This document shows, piece by piece, positions 1 to 6,939 of a DNA stretch of 7,384 nt. The notes beneath the pieces were generated by a model. That model searched no databases, had not been told where the DNA came from, and worked only from the letters and a program-made list of their open reading frames with translations. The position numbers and the translations under genes are program-made. The stretch covers positions 1 to 7,384 of the forward strand of contig JALWSL010000208.1 in the NCBI GenBank assembly GCA_027080405.1, in the 5' to 3' direction. Every line of letters begins with the position of its first letter. Positions within the stretch are counted from its first letter, which is position 1. The DNA comes from Planctomycetaceae bacterium. GTDB taxonomy: Bacteria > Planctomycetota > Planctomycetia > Planctomycetales > Planctomycetaceae.

Positions 1-2
1 CT

Positions 3-452
3 GTTGGATATGCCATGTTGATTTCTATCGCAGGTATTCTGATTGGGATCGCGTTCAGTATTGAACTGCACAATATGCAGCACGGCGGCAGTGGGTCGGG
101 CGACCACGCTTCTGCCGGAGATCATGGCGCGGCGGAGCACGCCGAACCGGCTGTCGAGTCAGTTGATCAGATCGCGATGGAAGAGAAAATCAAATACGAT
201 TTGCGGCACGATCCCAACGTATTTTTCAGTATTTACTATTTCATGACAGGTCTGCACGGTTTTCATATTGTGGCCGGAATGATTGCGATTACATGGCTGC
301 TTGTCCGGGCGGTCGAATCCCATTTCCGTCCCGACTACTTCGGTCCCGTTGATTTCGTAGGACTTTATTGGCACATTGTCGACTTAATCTGGATATTCCT
401 GTTTCCGTTACTTTACCTGATCGGCAGTAACGGGCCGGATCTTCCTCACTGA
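3..452 (+). CDS. coxC: Cytochrome c oxidase subunit III, C-terminal part (5' end outside window)
   Basis: This is the end of a haem-copper oxidase subunit III, an inner-membrane subunit of the terminal oxidase that reduces oxygen to water. The frame is open to the left edge with no stop before the ATG at 15, so that ATG is internal and the gene begins upstream. Of the 149 visible residues, about 1-22 form a membrane helix. A hydrophilic His/Gly/Ala-rich stretch follows (about 23-70), then two more helices (about 73-102 and 115-140). The family signatures are clear: T-G-L-H-G-F-H near residue 82 and G-L-Y-W-H-I-V-D near 120, followed by a W-rich last helix. The protein ends in a short polar tail. 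Subunit IV follows 127 bp later on the same strand, as expected in this operon type. The His-rich loop is longer than in the classical subunit III. The family call is very secure. Confidence 0.95.
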   Translation, partial: VGYAMLISIAGILIGIAFSIELHNMQHGGSGSGDHASAGDHGAAEHAEPAVESVDQIAMEEKIKYDLRHDPNVFFSIYYFMTGLHGFHIVAGMIAITWLLVRAVESHFRPDYFGPVDFVGLYWHIVDLIWIFLFPLLYLIGSNGPDLPH

Positions 453-566
453 CACGATTGTGTGCGGTATGGTTGTTCGGTCGTTTCAGGCGTCCGTTTT
501 CAAAATAACGGTATTGAGTCTTTGGAACAGTCTGGTGAGGTTCAAAAGCAGCCTCCGATTTTTGAT

Positions 567-571
567 AAAGG
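567..571 (+). promoter_or_regulatory. Ribosome binding site of subunit IV gene
   Basis: AAAGG lies 8 nt before the ATG at 580. It supports that start for the subunit IV gene. Confidence 0.6.
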
Positions 572-579
572 TTTTATAA

Positions 580-930
580 ATGTCTGCCCAGCATGATGAT
601 CATGGATATGCCCATGTGATGCCCCCTCAGGTTCTGCTTTCCGTATTTGCAGCGTTGATCGCTTTGACGGTTTTGACTGTCGCCCTGGCGGGTAATTTGC
701 CTCCCAATGTGGAGTTGGTCGTCGCGCTGTCGATTGCGAGTGCCAAAGGTTTGCTTGTCATCCTGTTTTTCATGCATATGCTTTACGACAAACCGCTCAA
801 CATACTGATGTTTGTTTTCTCGCTTGCGTTTGTCGCGCTGTTTCTGACGTTCGCCTTGATGGACACCGAGCAGTATCAGTCAGGCATTCGTGAGTACGAG
901 ATCGAGCATATTCAACCACCTTCTCCGTAG
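580..930 (+). CDS. ctaF: Cytochrome c oxidase subunit IV (prokaryotic COX4 / CtaF type)
   Basis: This is a small membrane subunit of a caa3-type or related haem-copper oxidase. The 116 residues begin with a His-rich polar N-terminus (about 1-13) and carry three predicted helices at about 15-37, 45-69 and 72-95. The charged tail is rich in Glu and Pro. The diagnostic stretch is around residues 51-67: S-I-A-S-A-K-G, then a hydrophobic run ending F-F-M-H-M. This matches the conserved A-x-x-K...F-F-M-H pattern of bacterial subunit IV. Length is normal for the family (about 90-120 aa). The gene lies directly after subunit III, which fits co-transcription. In this family the subunit is thought to help assemble or stabilise the complex and is not catalytic. 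Symbols vary (ctaF, coxD, cyoD-like). Confidence 0.9.
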   Translation: MSAQHDDHGYAHVMPPQVLLSVFAALIALTVLTVALAGNLPPNVELVVALSIASAKGLLVILFFMHMLYDKPLNILMFVFSLAFVALFLTFALMDTEQYQSGIREYEIEHIQPPSP

Positions 931-1259
931 TGCTGCAAAGAGCATTGGACATGTCATGTTGTTGGGCGCGTATTGAACGAAGAATGCTGAATATAGTCCG
1001 ATATCAATGCGGAAGTTTGCAGTCGATTTCAGCAAGTTGATAGAGGCAAATGGAGTTCGGAGAATGGAGCCGTTTGGCTTCAGGTTCGGAGTTGCAGACG
1101 GATCGAGTGGACAGGTTATCTTTGTGAAACGAGTTGCATCCCGGGTGGTCTGTGCTTCGGGTAGCGGATGCGGTCAAGTTTGAATCCTGTCCGGATGCGG
1201 CGTTGGTACATGAGTTGATAGCCGTGTTGGGGACGTCACCGTGCTGGGGTTCGTAGCGA
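931..1259. other. 329-bp gap without a recognisable gene
   Basis: No credible gene is seen in this stretch. In the + frames the longest ATG-started run I could read is about 39 codons (1064-1183). It has no family resemblance and only a weak purine-rich stretch before it. I found no tRNA-like fold, no long direct or inverted repeat and no strong intrinsic terminator. A GGATGCGG octamer occurs twice (near 1164 and 1193), which is too short to interpret. The gap is long for the inside of an oxidase operon, so it may hold a promoter for the gene at 1260 or a decayed gene. Confidence 0.6.
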
Positions 1260-1853
1260 ATGTTGGTAGAAACATCCCGAATACGTTTTTATCCGGAATA
1301 TGCGAAGACGACGTTCCTTGTCTACGCGCTGATTGGTTCGATAGCCGTATTTTTCCTGGCAACTTTTATTGCGTATGCGGCGCGATATGTTTTCGCGGGG
1401 CCGGCTGTTGGAACCGTTCCGCAGTTACCACGTCTGCTTTGGTGGAGCACGGCGGTTCTGTTTCTGGGTAGTCACTTTCTTTTTCGGGCGTATGCATTGG
1501 TTCGTCGGGAAAAGCAGAAACAGTTTCGAATTGCGTTGACAATTTCGTTTCTACTGGGCGGCCTGTTTTGTATTGTTCAGAGTATCGGCATCAGGCAGTT
1601 GACGATCGAGCACTGGGAACTGGCCGGTAATCAGGCAGGATTAATCGCTTCGGTTATCCTCATGGCCTTTCTGCATGTGGCCCATTTTGTAGCAGGGTAT
1701 ATCGCGCTGGGATATGTCCTGATTCAGGCCTGTCGGGGGCGATACGATCACGAGTACACCAGCGGAGTACGGCTGGCTGCCATTTATTGGAGATTCCTGG
1801 ATCTGGTTTGGCTTTGCATGCTGTTGTTATTCTGGCTCGCTGCCAATCGCTGA
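1260..1853 (+). CDS. Divergent cytochrome c oxidase subunit III-like membrane protein
   Basis: The 197-aa integral membrane protein resembles haem-copper oxidase subunit III. It has about five predicted helices (about 19-43, 57-78, 90-110, 127-155 and 173-194). Family marks include W-W-S-T-A with a following S-H in helix 2 and a G...Q-S-I-G end to helix 3. The pair L-H-V-A-H-F-V-A-G (about 138-146) matches the G-L-H-G-x-H-x-x-G signature, and [10 protein letters not shown] (about 175-184) matches Y-W-H-F-V-D-x-V-W. In that last motif the usual His is Arg (R178). I see no clear counterpart of the acidic helix-3 residue of classical subunit III. The ATG at 1260 has only a weak GGGG about 10 nt upstream. 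The gene lies in the same direction as subunits III and IV, so it is probably an accessory or alternative subunit of the same oxidase. It could instead serve a different oxidase or nitric-oxide-reductase-like complex. Family assignment is good and role is inferred. Confidence 0.8.
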   Translation: MLVETSRIRFYPEYAKTTFLVYALIGSIAVFFLATFIAYAARYVFAGPAVGTVPQLPRLLWWSTAVLFLGSHFLFRAYALVRREKQKQFRIALTISFLLGGLFCIVQSIGIRQLTIEHWELAGNQAGLIASVILMAFLHVAHFVAGYIALGYVLIQACRGRYDHEYTSGVRLAAIYWRFLDLVWLCMLLLFWLAANR

Positions 1854-1865
1854 TCCTGCTGGAGT

Positions 1866-1914
1866 GATTGGCCCAATCTCTCGACAAGAGAAAGGTGGAG
1901 CCGGTTCGACCGGC
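1866..1914. repeat. Cluster of three small hairpins at the convergent junction
   Basis: Three perfect short inverted repeats follow the subunit III-like stop. They are GATTG/CAATC with a 3-nt loop (1866-1878), TCTCT/AGAGA with a 5-nt loop (1877-1891), and GCCGGT/ACCGGC with a TCG loop (1900-1914). The first two overlap by two bases, so they compete. None has a clear T-run after it. They may help end transcripts from the left, but this is weak. Confidence 0.3.
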
Positions 1915-1962
1915 CGGACAAAAACCTGCCAGATGCAGTGTGAAATGGGCAGACCACGCAGC

Positions 1963-1995
1963 AGAAGAAATGCCTGTTGGTCTCGATTCCAGGCA
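1963..1995 (-). terminator. Probable intrinsic terminator of the 458-aa sulfatase gene
   Basis: Stem TGCCTG (1971-1976) pairs with CAGGCA (1990-1995) around a 13-nt loop. Read on the - strand, the hairpin is followed at once by TTTCTTCT (1970-1963). It lies 13 nt past the sulfatase stop. The stem is only 6 bp and the tail is interrupted by C, so it is a moderate candidate. Confidence 0.45.
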
Positions 1996-2008
1996 CGCGG
2001 GCGCTTCC

Positions 2009-3385
2009 CTACTCTGTTTTCTTCTTTTCAGAATAAACCGAAATAAGGTTTTGCTCACGGATTTCAAGAAGCCGTTTAACAATTTCCGGATGATCTTGGG
2101 CCAGATTTTTGCTCTCGGAAGGATCTTCCTTCAGGTTTGCGAGAAAGAGTTTCCTGTCCTGTTTGGTCAGTATCCCTTTGTTACTGGTGTCTCTGCAATT
2201 GCCGAGCAGTTTCCAGTTTCCCTTGCGGACAACCCATTGCGCCTTTTCCCTGTTGGCTCCCATTTGCCAGTAAAAGTGGGAATGGGGTGATTCAGCATGC
2301 GGATCGAGCAGGATCTTGGTGATATTTTTGCCGTCCAGTTTGATGTTGGGCAAATCGATCTCAGCCAGTGCCGCCAGCGTCGGGTACCAGTCGCATCCCG
2401 TTACCATTTGATGCCGCACTTCCCCCTGAGGCAACTTTGCAGGCCAGGAAATGACTGAAGGAACCCGGATCCCTCCCTCAAAAAAACAGGCTTTGGCTCC
2501 GCGATAGGGGCCCGCATTCCCGCCGCCGAAAAAGGCCCGTTCTTCTGCCGAGTGTCCGTGATCGGACTGCAACAGGACGATTGTGTTTTCCCGCAGTTTT
2601 TTCTGTTCGAGAAAGTCCAGAACTTCGCCAACTTTCTCATCCATGCTGGAGACAAAAGCCGCGTACATTCTGCGAGGCGCTTCAAGATCGCGATAATGTT
2701 CCCGCCACTTTTCTGTTCCCTGATAGGGATAGTGGGGGACGTTGATTGCCCAGTAAATATAAAACGGTTTTTTGTGGGGCTGATCAAGCAGGCGTTTCAT
2801 TTCTTTCGCCATCAGATCAGGAAAGAACTGTCCATCTCGCCAGATTTCAACGCCATCTCGCCATAAGTCGTGGCGGTTCGGTCCACTCCAGTAGAAATAG
2901 TGTGAATAATTGTCGATGCAGCCTCCCATGTGCCCGAAGGAACTGTCAAATCCCTGTGCGTTGGGCATCGTTTCGGGAGTGTAACCAAGATGCCACTTCC
3001 CGACGTGGGCCGTTTCATACCCGGCTGCCCGAAACATTTCCGCCATCGTGACTTCCGAGGGAGGCATGCCAACATTTCCCGGTTTGGAACTGACATTGGC
3101 CGGAACCCCTGCGCGAATCGGGTACCGACCGGTTATCATGCCGGCTCGTGAAGCCGAGCAGATGCAACTGGGAGCATACATCTGCGTGAAGCGAATTCCG
3201 GTTTTCGCCAGTCGGTCAATGTTTGGCGTCGCCAGGTCCTTCGAGCCGTAACAGTTCGCATCGAGCGTTCCCTGATCGTCCGTGTAAATCACGATGACGT
3301 TTGGCTTGGTCTGTGCGTGTAACCGGATCGCAGATGCTACGAGGAAAAACAGGAAAACAGACAGTGCGCGGTAAAATGTTTTCAT
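2009..3385 (-). CDS. Secreted sulfatase, arylsulfatase A-like (S1 family), Cys-type, 458 aa
   Basis: This formylglycine-dependent sulfatase hydrolyses sulfate esters, probably on a glycan outside the cytoplasm. An N-terminal signal peptide (about 1-24) has a hydrophobic core and ends L-H-A before Q25. Active-site landmarks appear in the expected order: the metal pair D36-D37; C-S-A-S-R with C76 as the residue to be converted to formylglycine; G-K-W-H-L-G (K130, H132); V-P-H (H218); S-D-H-G (D275, H276); and an R-G-A-K...E-G-G-I-R-V-P block with K298. A C-terminal subdomain with W-K-L-L and E-D-P-S-E-S-K-N-L completes the fold. Length is typical. The Pro of the common C-x-P-x-R motif is Ala here, an accepted variant. 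No good ribosome binding site is seen before the ATG. A second sulfatase lies upstream on the same strand. No maturation enzyme (FGE or anSME) is in the window. The substrate cannot be told from sequence alone. Confidence 0.95.
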   Translation of the reverse strand: MKTFYRALSVFLFFLVASAIRLHAQTKPNVIVIYTDDQGTLDANCYGSKDLATPNIDRLAKTGIRFTQMYAPSCICSASRAGMITGRYPIRAGVPANVSSKPGNVGMPPSEVTMAEMFRAAGYETAHVGKWHLGYTPETMPNAQGFDSSFGHMGGCIDNYSHYFYWSGPNRHDLWRDGVEIWRDGQFFPDLMAKEMKRLLDQPHKKPFYIYWAINVPHYPYQGTEKWREHYRDLEAPRRMYAAFVSSMDEKVGEVLDFLEQKKLRENTIVLLQSDHGHSAEERAFFGGGNAGPYRGAKACFFEGGIRVPSVISWPAKLPQGEVRHQMVTGCDWYPTLAALAEIDLPNIKLDGKNITKILLDPHAESPHSHFYWQMGANREKAQWVVRKGNWKLLGNCRDTSNKGILTKQDRKLFLANLKEDPSESKNLAQDHPEIVKRLLEIREQNLISVYSEKKKTE

Positions 3386-3538
3386 GAATTCGAATCTATT
3401 TCTATGAAAGGGAAGCAGGAGTCGCCGCGGTGCGCAAAATTCCTTTATGTCAGCGGCAGGTGAGAAACGTATGCCCCGTTGGCCCGAAGCCTATTTTTTA
3501 CAAGCCGCGGGTTGATTGCAACCGTAAGAAGAATCCAG

Positions 3539-3550
3539 GCCTCTTGAGGC
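3539..3550 (-). terminator. Weak hairpin downstream of the 518-aa sulfatase gene
   Basis: The perfect palindrome GCCTCTTGAGGC can form a 4-bp stem with a 4-nt loop. On the - strand it is followed a few bases later by TTCTTCTT. It lies 56 nt past the sulfatase stop. The stem is very short, so this is a weak terminator candidate. Confidence 0.25.
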
Positions 3551-3606
3551 GGTCTCTCCCACGGTAAATTTCAGTTGTAAACAGTGCGATGTGACAGCGG
3601 TGTCGA

Positions 3607-5163
3607 TCACTCGTTTTCGTTTTGACCGGGAAGAATCGGTTTCAACGGTGTGACGCCATCATTTTTATCAACCGGATACTGGGCGTTGTGCGCGTTCATG
3701 GCTGCGATCAATTCTTTCATCATCTGACGCAGTTTTTGCGGCTTTGTCGGCGCGAGATTGGTTGATTCGAATGGATCTTCAGCAAGGTTGTAAAGTTGGT
3801 AATGTGAATTTTCGGATTCTTCAGAAGGGAAATAATGATAGATCACTTTCCAGTCACCATGTCGGTAGCAGGTGAAATAATTGCTGCGGTGTGGCGAATG
3901 CGGGTAGTTCATCAAGAAGATTTCATCACGCGAGGAATCTTTCTTTCCCGTCAACAATTGGTCGAGACGATTGCCATCGACAGGGTGATTTTTGGGTATC
4001 GAGACATTGACCAGGTTGAGAATCGTAGGAAACAGATCCTGAACGGCGGCCTGTTGGGATTGCAGCGCGGCGGCTGCTATGGGAAGCCGTTTTTGATATT
4101 CATTTTTCGCATTTGTCTGCGCCCAGGCGGCAATGAACGGAACGCGCATGCCTCCTTCGTAATGAGCTCCCTTTTTCCCTCTTAAGGGAGCTGCACAGGC
4201 AACCGCGTGCGGATCCCCAAGCGGCGCATCGGAGCCGTTGTCTCCCAGAAAAAAGATGATTGTGTTATCTGCCACGCCCAACTTGTTGATGTGATCCAGA
4301 ATATCGCCGAGAGATTTATCCATTCCTTCAATTAATGTGGCAAATGCCTGTGCCTTTTTCGGTTTTCCGGAGTTTTTGTAATGCTCTGCGAATCGCGGAT
4401 CGGAATTGAAGGGGGCATGTACTGCATAGTGGGACATATACAGATAAAACGGTTTCCCTTTGTTAACCGCTTCTGTGAGACGTGCCTTCGCCTCGATCGT
4501 CAACGCTTCGGTGAGGAAGGTTTCGGTGCCATGATATTTTTCCAGGCCTGGAACAGCGTGACGGCTTTTCTTTTTACCGTTTCCGTAATTTTTCATTCCG
4601 TAATAAGTCGCCGGGGAACCAAAAGACGCCCCGGCTATATTGATACAGAATCCGAGGTTGGCGGGATTTGCTCCTTCAAATTTTTTTGCTCCGAAGTGTC
4701 CCTTGCCCACGTGTATAGTTTGATACCCCGCCTTTCGCAACAAGCCTGGCAGAGTAATATCGCTGCTTTTGAGTCCCTCCCAGTTCCAGTCGAGAGGGCC
4801 GTATGGCCCGCGATTGTTTCTTTCCGGATTGATCCAGTTCGTCGTATGATGGCGAGCCGCATTCTGTCCGGTCATGATGGAAATGCGAGTGGGTGAGCAG
4901 ACGCTCATGGCGTAAAAGTTGTTGAAACGGATTCCTTTTTTCGCCAGTCGTTCCATATTGGGCGTGCGATAGTAATTGTTGAGTGGATACCCCTTGGGAT
5001 TGCCTGTTTCATCCGTCAAAAAAGGGAGCGATGTATCCATCACTCCCATGTCATCAACAAGAAAGACGATAATATTCGGTTGCGTGCCGGGGGCCCCGAG
5101 CATCCGGTTGGAAAATGCAGGACTCAAAAATAACAGGGCAACACCCAGGAGTATCTGTTTCAT
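3607..5163 (-). CDS. Secreted sulfatase (S1 family), Cys-type, 518 aa
   Basis: This is a second formylglycine-dependent sulfatase. The start is placed at 5163, not at the in-frame ATG at 5187. The later ATG has AGGAAG 8 nt upstream, and translation from it begins M-K-Q-I-L-L with a proper signal peptide (about 1-18, or to A24). Landmarks in order (518-aa numbering) are the metal pair D37-D38; C-S-P-T-R with C89 as the formylglycine site; G-K-G-H-F-G (K154, H156), where Trp and Leu of the usual G-K-W-H-L-G are replaced; H-A-P-F (H249); G-D-N-G (D308, N309); and L-R-G-K-K-G...Y-E-G-G-M-R-V-P with K331. The C-terminus holds a W-K-V-I-Y subdomain and an E-D-P-F-E-S-T-N-L motif, then a polar tail. 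It differs much from its neighbour, so recent tandem duplication is unlikely. The role is desulfation of an extracellular substrate; the substrate is unknown. Confidence 0.95.
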   Translation of the reverse strand: MKQILLGVALLFLSPAFSNRMLGAPGTQPNIIVFLVDDMGVMDTSLPFLTDETGNPKGYPLNNYYRTPNMERLAKKGIRFNNFYAMSVCSPTRISIMTGQNAARHHTTNWINPERNNRGPYGPLDWNWEGLKSSDITLPGLLRKAGYQTIHVGKGHFGAKKFEGANPANLGFCINIAGASFGSPATYYGMKNYGNGKKKSRHAVPGLEKYHGTETFLTEALTIEAKARLTEAVNKGKPFYLYMSHYAVHAPFNSDPRFAEHYKNSGKPKKAQAFATLIEGMDKSLGDILDHINKLGVADNTIIFFLGDNGSDAPLGDPHAVACAAPLRGKKGAHYEGGMRVPFIAAWAQTNAKNEYQKRLPIAAAALQSQQAAVQDLFPTILNLVNVSIPKNHPVDGNRLDQLLTGKKDSSRDEIFLMNYPHSPHRSNYFTCYRHGDWKVIYHYFPSEESENSHYQLYNLAEDPFESTNLAPTKPQKLRQMMKELIAAMNAHNAQYPVDKNDGVTPLKPILPGQNENE

Positions 5164-5171
5164 TATCTCAT

Positions 5172-5177
5172 CTTCCT
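5172..5177 (-). promoter_or_regulatory. Ribosome binding site that sets the 518-aa sulfatase start
   Basis: On the - strand AGGAAG precedes the ATG at 5163 by 8 nt. It favours that start over the in-frame ATG at 5187, which would put eight polar residues before the signal peptide. Confidence 0.7.
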
Positions 5178-5190
5178 GTTGAATCAAAAA

Positions 5191-5221
5191 TTGAAAAGAA
5201 AGCCAGGAGGGAGCCCCTGGC
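5191..5221 (-). terminator. Intrinsic terminator or leader hairpin before the 518-aa sulfatase gene
   Basis: GCCAGG (5202-5207) pairs with CCTGGC (5216-5221) around an 8-nt loop. On the - strand TTTCTTTTC follows the stem directly. On the + strand the other side is CTTTTT, so the element could work both ways. It is 105 nt past the DUF1080 stop and ends only 27 nt before the sulfatase ATG. It may simply end the hisG-DUF1080 transcript. It may instead be a transcription-attenuating hairpin in the sulfatase leader, since little room for a promoter is left downstream of it. Confidence 0.6.
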
Positions 5222-5245
5222 CTTTTTATGTGGCTTCCCCGCCTC

Positions 5246-5274
5246 TATATATCCCTAAAACCGGGCGAGATAAA
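5246..5274 (-). promoter_or_regulatory. Possible promoter of the 518-aa sulfatase gene
   Basis: On the - strand TTTATC (5274-5269) and TATATA (5251-5246) are separated by 17 nt, the standard spacing for a housekeeping sigma factor. The -35 box matches the consensus poorly and the -10 box fairly. If real, the transcript would begin near 5239, upstream of the hairpin at 5202-5221. This is a guess from pattern only. Confidence 0.3.
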
Positions 5275-5326
5275 GCAGTAGGGAGAGCGTCCTGTTACAA
5301 GATTACCGAGATTATCAGGAACCACT

Positions 5327-6001
5327 TCAGTCGAGGGTTCTGATGCGGATATTTCGCCAGGCGACATCGTAGGGGCCTTGTCCTTTGGGAATGCCATGCA
5401 CCTGCAGTCCGATGAACCCCTTGGGATGCGTCTTGTAAATTTCGTCGTCTGTCAGATCGGCGATCTGATGACCGTTGATCCAGGTTTGAATATGGTTCCC
5501 CTTGGCGACCACCCTGTATTTATTCCACTGGCCATCCTTGAAGTATTTATGGGGAATCAATTTATCTTTTGGGGTCAGCCAGCCTCGCCCGGTCGCTTCT
5601 CCGTAGATGTAGCCGGCTTCGGCGCCGTTGGGGCCACTGGCTTCGATTTCTACCTGCGGACCGTAGACACGCCCGTACTTCGCGCCACCTTTGGGCTGTT
5701 TTGTTTTCGAGCGAATCTGGACACCGGAATTCAGTTTGTCATGAACCTTCACTTCGAATTCCAATTCAAAATCGCCAAACAGTTCGTTGGAACAGAGGAA
5801 AGAATTGGGGCTGCCTTCGTTCGTTGTTCCCCGGATCGTTCCATCGACAACTTCGTATTTGGCGGTTCCGTTTTTTTGCGTCCAGCCGTTGAGGGTTTTT
5901 CCGTCGAACAGGCTTTTCCATTCACCTGCAAAAGTTGTGCTGGTTAAAAGCAGGGCGAGAGCGGCAGATGTAGCAATACGATAACCAATTTTTCCGGGCA
6001 T
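5327..6001 (-). CDS. Secreted DUF1080 protein (3-keto-disaccharide hydrolase family)
   Basis: The 224-aa exported protein belongs to the DUF1080 family, which has a concanavalin-like beta-sandwich fold. Characterised members cleave 3-keto-glycosides, and the family is abundant in Planctomycetes and Bacteroidetes. The start at 6001 is chosen because AAGGAG lies 7 nt upstream and the protein then begins with a signal peptide (about 1-25, cleavage after T-F-A). A GTG at 6058 that overlaps the hisG stop would add 19 polar residues before the signal and is less likely. Family marks are W-K-S-L-F-D-G-K-T-L-N-G-W (28-40), N-S-G-V-Q-I-R-S-K (91-99), G-P-Q-V-E-I-E (114-120), W-I-N-G (174-177), G-F-I-G-L-Q-V-H-G (195-203) and W-R-N-I-R-I-R near the end. 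It is a single-domain protein of usual length. It lies 53 bp after hisG and is probably co-transcribed with it. Its own substrate is not known. Confidence 0.9.
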   Translation of the reverse strand: MPGKIGYRIATSAALALLLTSTTFAGEWKSLFDGKTLNGWTQKNGTAKYEVVDGTIRGTTNEGSPNSFLCSNELFGDFELEFEVKVHDKLNSGVQIRSKTKQPKGGAKYGRVYGPQVEIEASGPNGAEAGYIYGEATGRGWLTPKDKLIPHKYFKDGQWNKYRVVAKGNHIQTWINGHQIADLTDDEIYKTHPKGFIGLQVHGIPKGQGPYDVAWRNIRIRTLD

Positions 6002-6008
6002 CAGGAGT

Positions 6009-6014
6009 CTCCTT
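6009..6014 (-). promoter_or_regulatory. Ribosome binding site that sets the DUF1080 start
   Basis: On the - strand AAGGAG lies 7 nt before the ATG at 6001. It is the best Shine-Dalgarno match in the window and decides between this start and the GTG at 6058. Confidence 0.75.
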
Positions 6015-6054
6015 AAAAAGTGCTTCAGGTGGGAAAATGAATCGGCGCAGTTCC

Positions 6055-6933
6055 TCACTCGATAATTTTATTGATGGGGAACTCGACAATTCCTGTTGCG
6101 CCCGCATTTTTTAGTTGCGGGACGATCGAACGTGCAATGGATTCTTCGATAATGGTACTGATCGCAACCCAGTCAGGGTCGGAAAGGGAAGAGACCGTTG
6201 GCTGTTGCAACGCGGGCAATCCTTTCAAGACCTGTTCGAGGTCTTTACGCCGCACATTGAGCATCAGGCCGACCTTCCCTTCAGCGGAAAGACAGGATCG
6301 CAGCATCAACGCGATATCGTTCAGTTTCTGTTTCTTCCAGGGGTCGACAGATGCGGTATTATTGGCAATGAGCCGTGTTGTGCTTTCGAGAACAACATCG
6401 ACAATCCGCAGGTTATTGGCCCGTAGCGATGAGCCCGTTTCCGTCACTTCGACAATCGCATCGACCAAGCGGGGCGGTTTTACTTCGGTCGCCCCCCAGG
6501 AAAATTCGACATTCGCAATCACCCCGTGTCTGTCGAGATACTGGTTGGTCAGCCCGACTGCCTCGGTCGCAATGCGTTTCCCTTCCAGATCCTTGACCGA
6601 CTGGATATCTGAATCTTCCGGGACGGCCAGAACCCACCGCACCGGTTTGCGACTCACTTTGGAAAAGACAAGTTCGCAGATTTCCTTCACGTCTGCGTTG
6701 GTTTCAACAACCCAGTCGTGCCCGGTAATTCCGGCATCGAGGATCCCCTGATGAACGTAGCGCGCCATTTCCTGTGCCCGGATCGTCAGGCACTCGATTT
6801 CCGGGTCGTCAATCGTGGGATAATAGGAACGGGAAGAGACCGAAATATTGTATCCCGCTTTTCGAAACAACTTGACCGTCGCATCCTGAAGTGAGCCAGC
6901 CGGGATACCCAGTTTTAAGACTTTTTCTGCCAT
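6055..6933 (-). CDS. hisG: ATP phosphoribosyltransferase, long form
   Basis: HisG catalyses the first step of histidine biosynthesis, joining ATP and PRPP to give phosphoribosyl-ATP. The 292-aa length and a C-terminal regulatory domain mark the long type, which is feedback-inhibited by histidine and needs no HisZ partner. The N-terminal catalytic part opens with K-L-G-I-P-A-G-S-L (7-15). It carries [10 protein letters not shown] (66-75) and R-I-A-T-E (120-124). The PRPP-binding stretch [13 protein letters not shown] lies at 158-170. The HisG C-terminal domain begins near 217 ([10 protein letters not shown]) and ends at the stop. No other his gene is in the window, in line with dispersed his genes. 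The ATG at 6933 has no clear ribosome binding site. A DUF1080 gene follows 53 bp downstream. Confidence 0.95.
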   Translation of the reverse strand: MAEKVLKLGIPAGSLQDATVKLFRKAGYNISVSSRSYYPTIDDPEIECLTIRAQEMARYVHQGILDAGITGHDWVVETNADVKEICELVFSKVSRKPVRWVLAVPEDSDIQSVKDLEGKRIATEAVGLTNQYLDRHGVIANVEFSWGATEVKPPRLVDAIVEVTETGSSLRANNLRIVDVVLESTTRLIANNTASVDPWKKQKLNDIALMLRSCLSAEGKVGLMLNVRRKDLEQVLKGLPALQQPTVSSLSDPDWVAISTIIEESIARSIVPQLKNAGATGIVEFPINKIIE

Positions 6934-6939
6934 CGAACA

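Noticed and set aside
494..511. Inverted repeat CCGTT/AACGG between subunits III and IV
   Set aside because: It has only 5 bp of stem, no T-run after it, and lies inside a likely operon.
1064..1183. 39-codon ATG-started frame inside the 329-bp gap
   Set aside because: It is too short, lacks a convincing ribosome site and resembles nothing known.
1660..2082. 140-aa open frame on the - strand across the convergent junction
   Set aside because: It overlaps both the subunit III-like gene and the end of the sulfatase gene, and its translation looks random.
3386..3606. Possible promoter for the 458-aa sulfatase in the spacer (TTGCAA and TAAAAA on the - strand)
   Set aside because: The spacing is about 15 nt and the match is poor; it could not be told from chance.
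4381..4896. 171-aa open frame on the + strand opposite the 518-aa sulfatase gene
   Set aside because: It is a mirror of a well-supported sulfatase frame and its translation shows no family motif or sensible composition.
5378..5947. 189-aa open frame on the + strand opposite the DUF1080 gene
   Set aside because: The opposite strand carries clear DUF1080 motifs over the same span; this frame is an antisense shadow.
6071..6751. 226-aa open frame on the + strand opposite hisG
   Set aside because: hisG motifs on the - strand account for the coding signal, and the + translation is Ser/Arg/Thr-rich with no recognisable domain.
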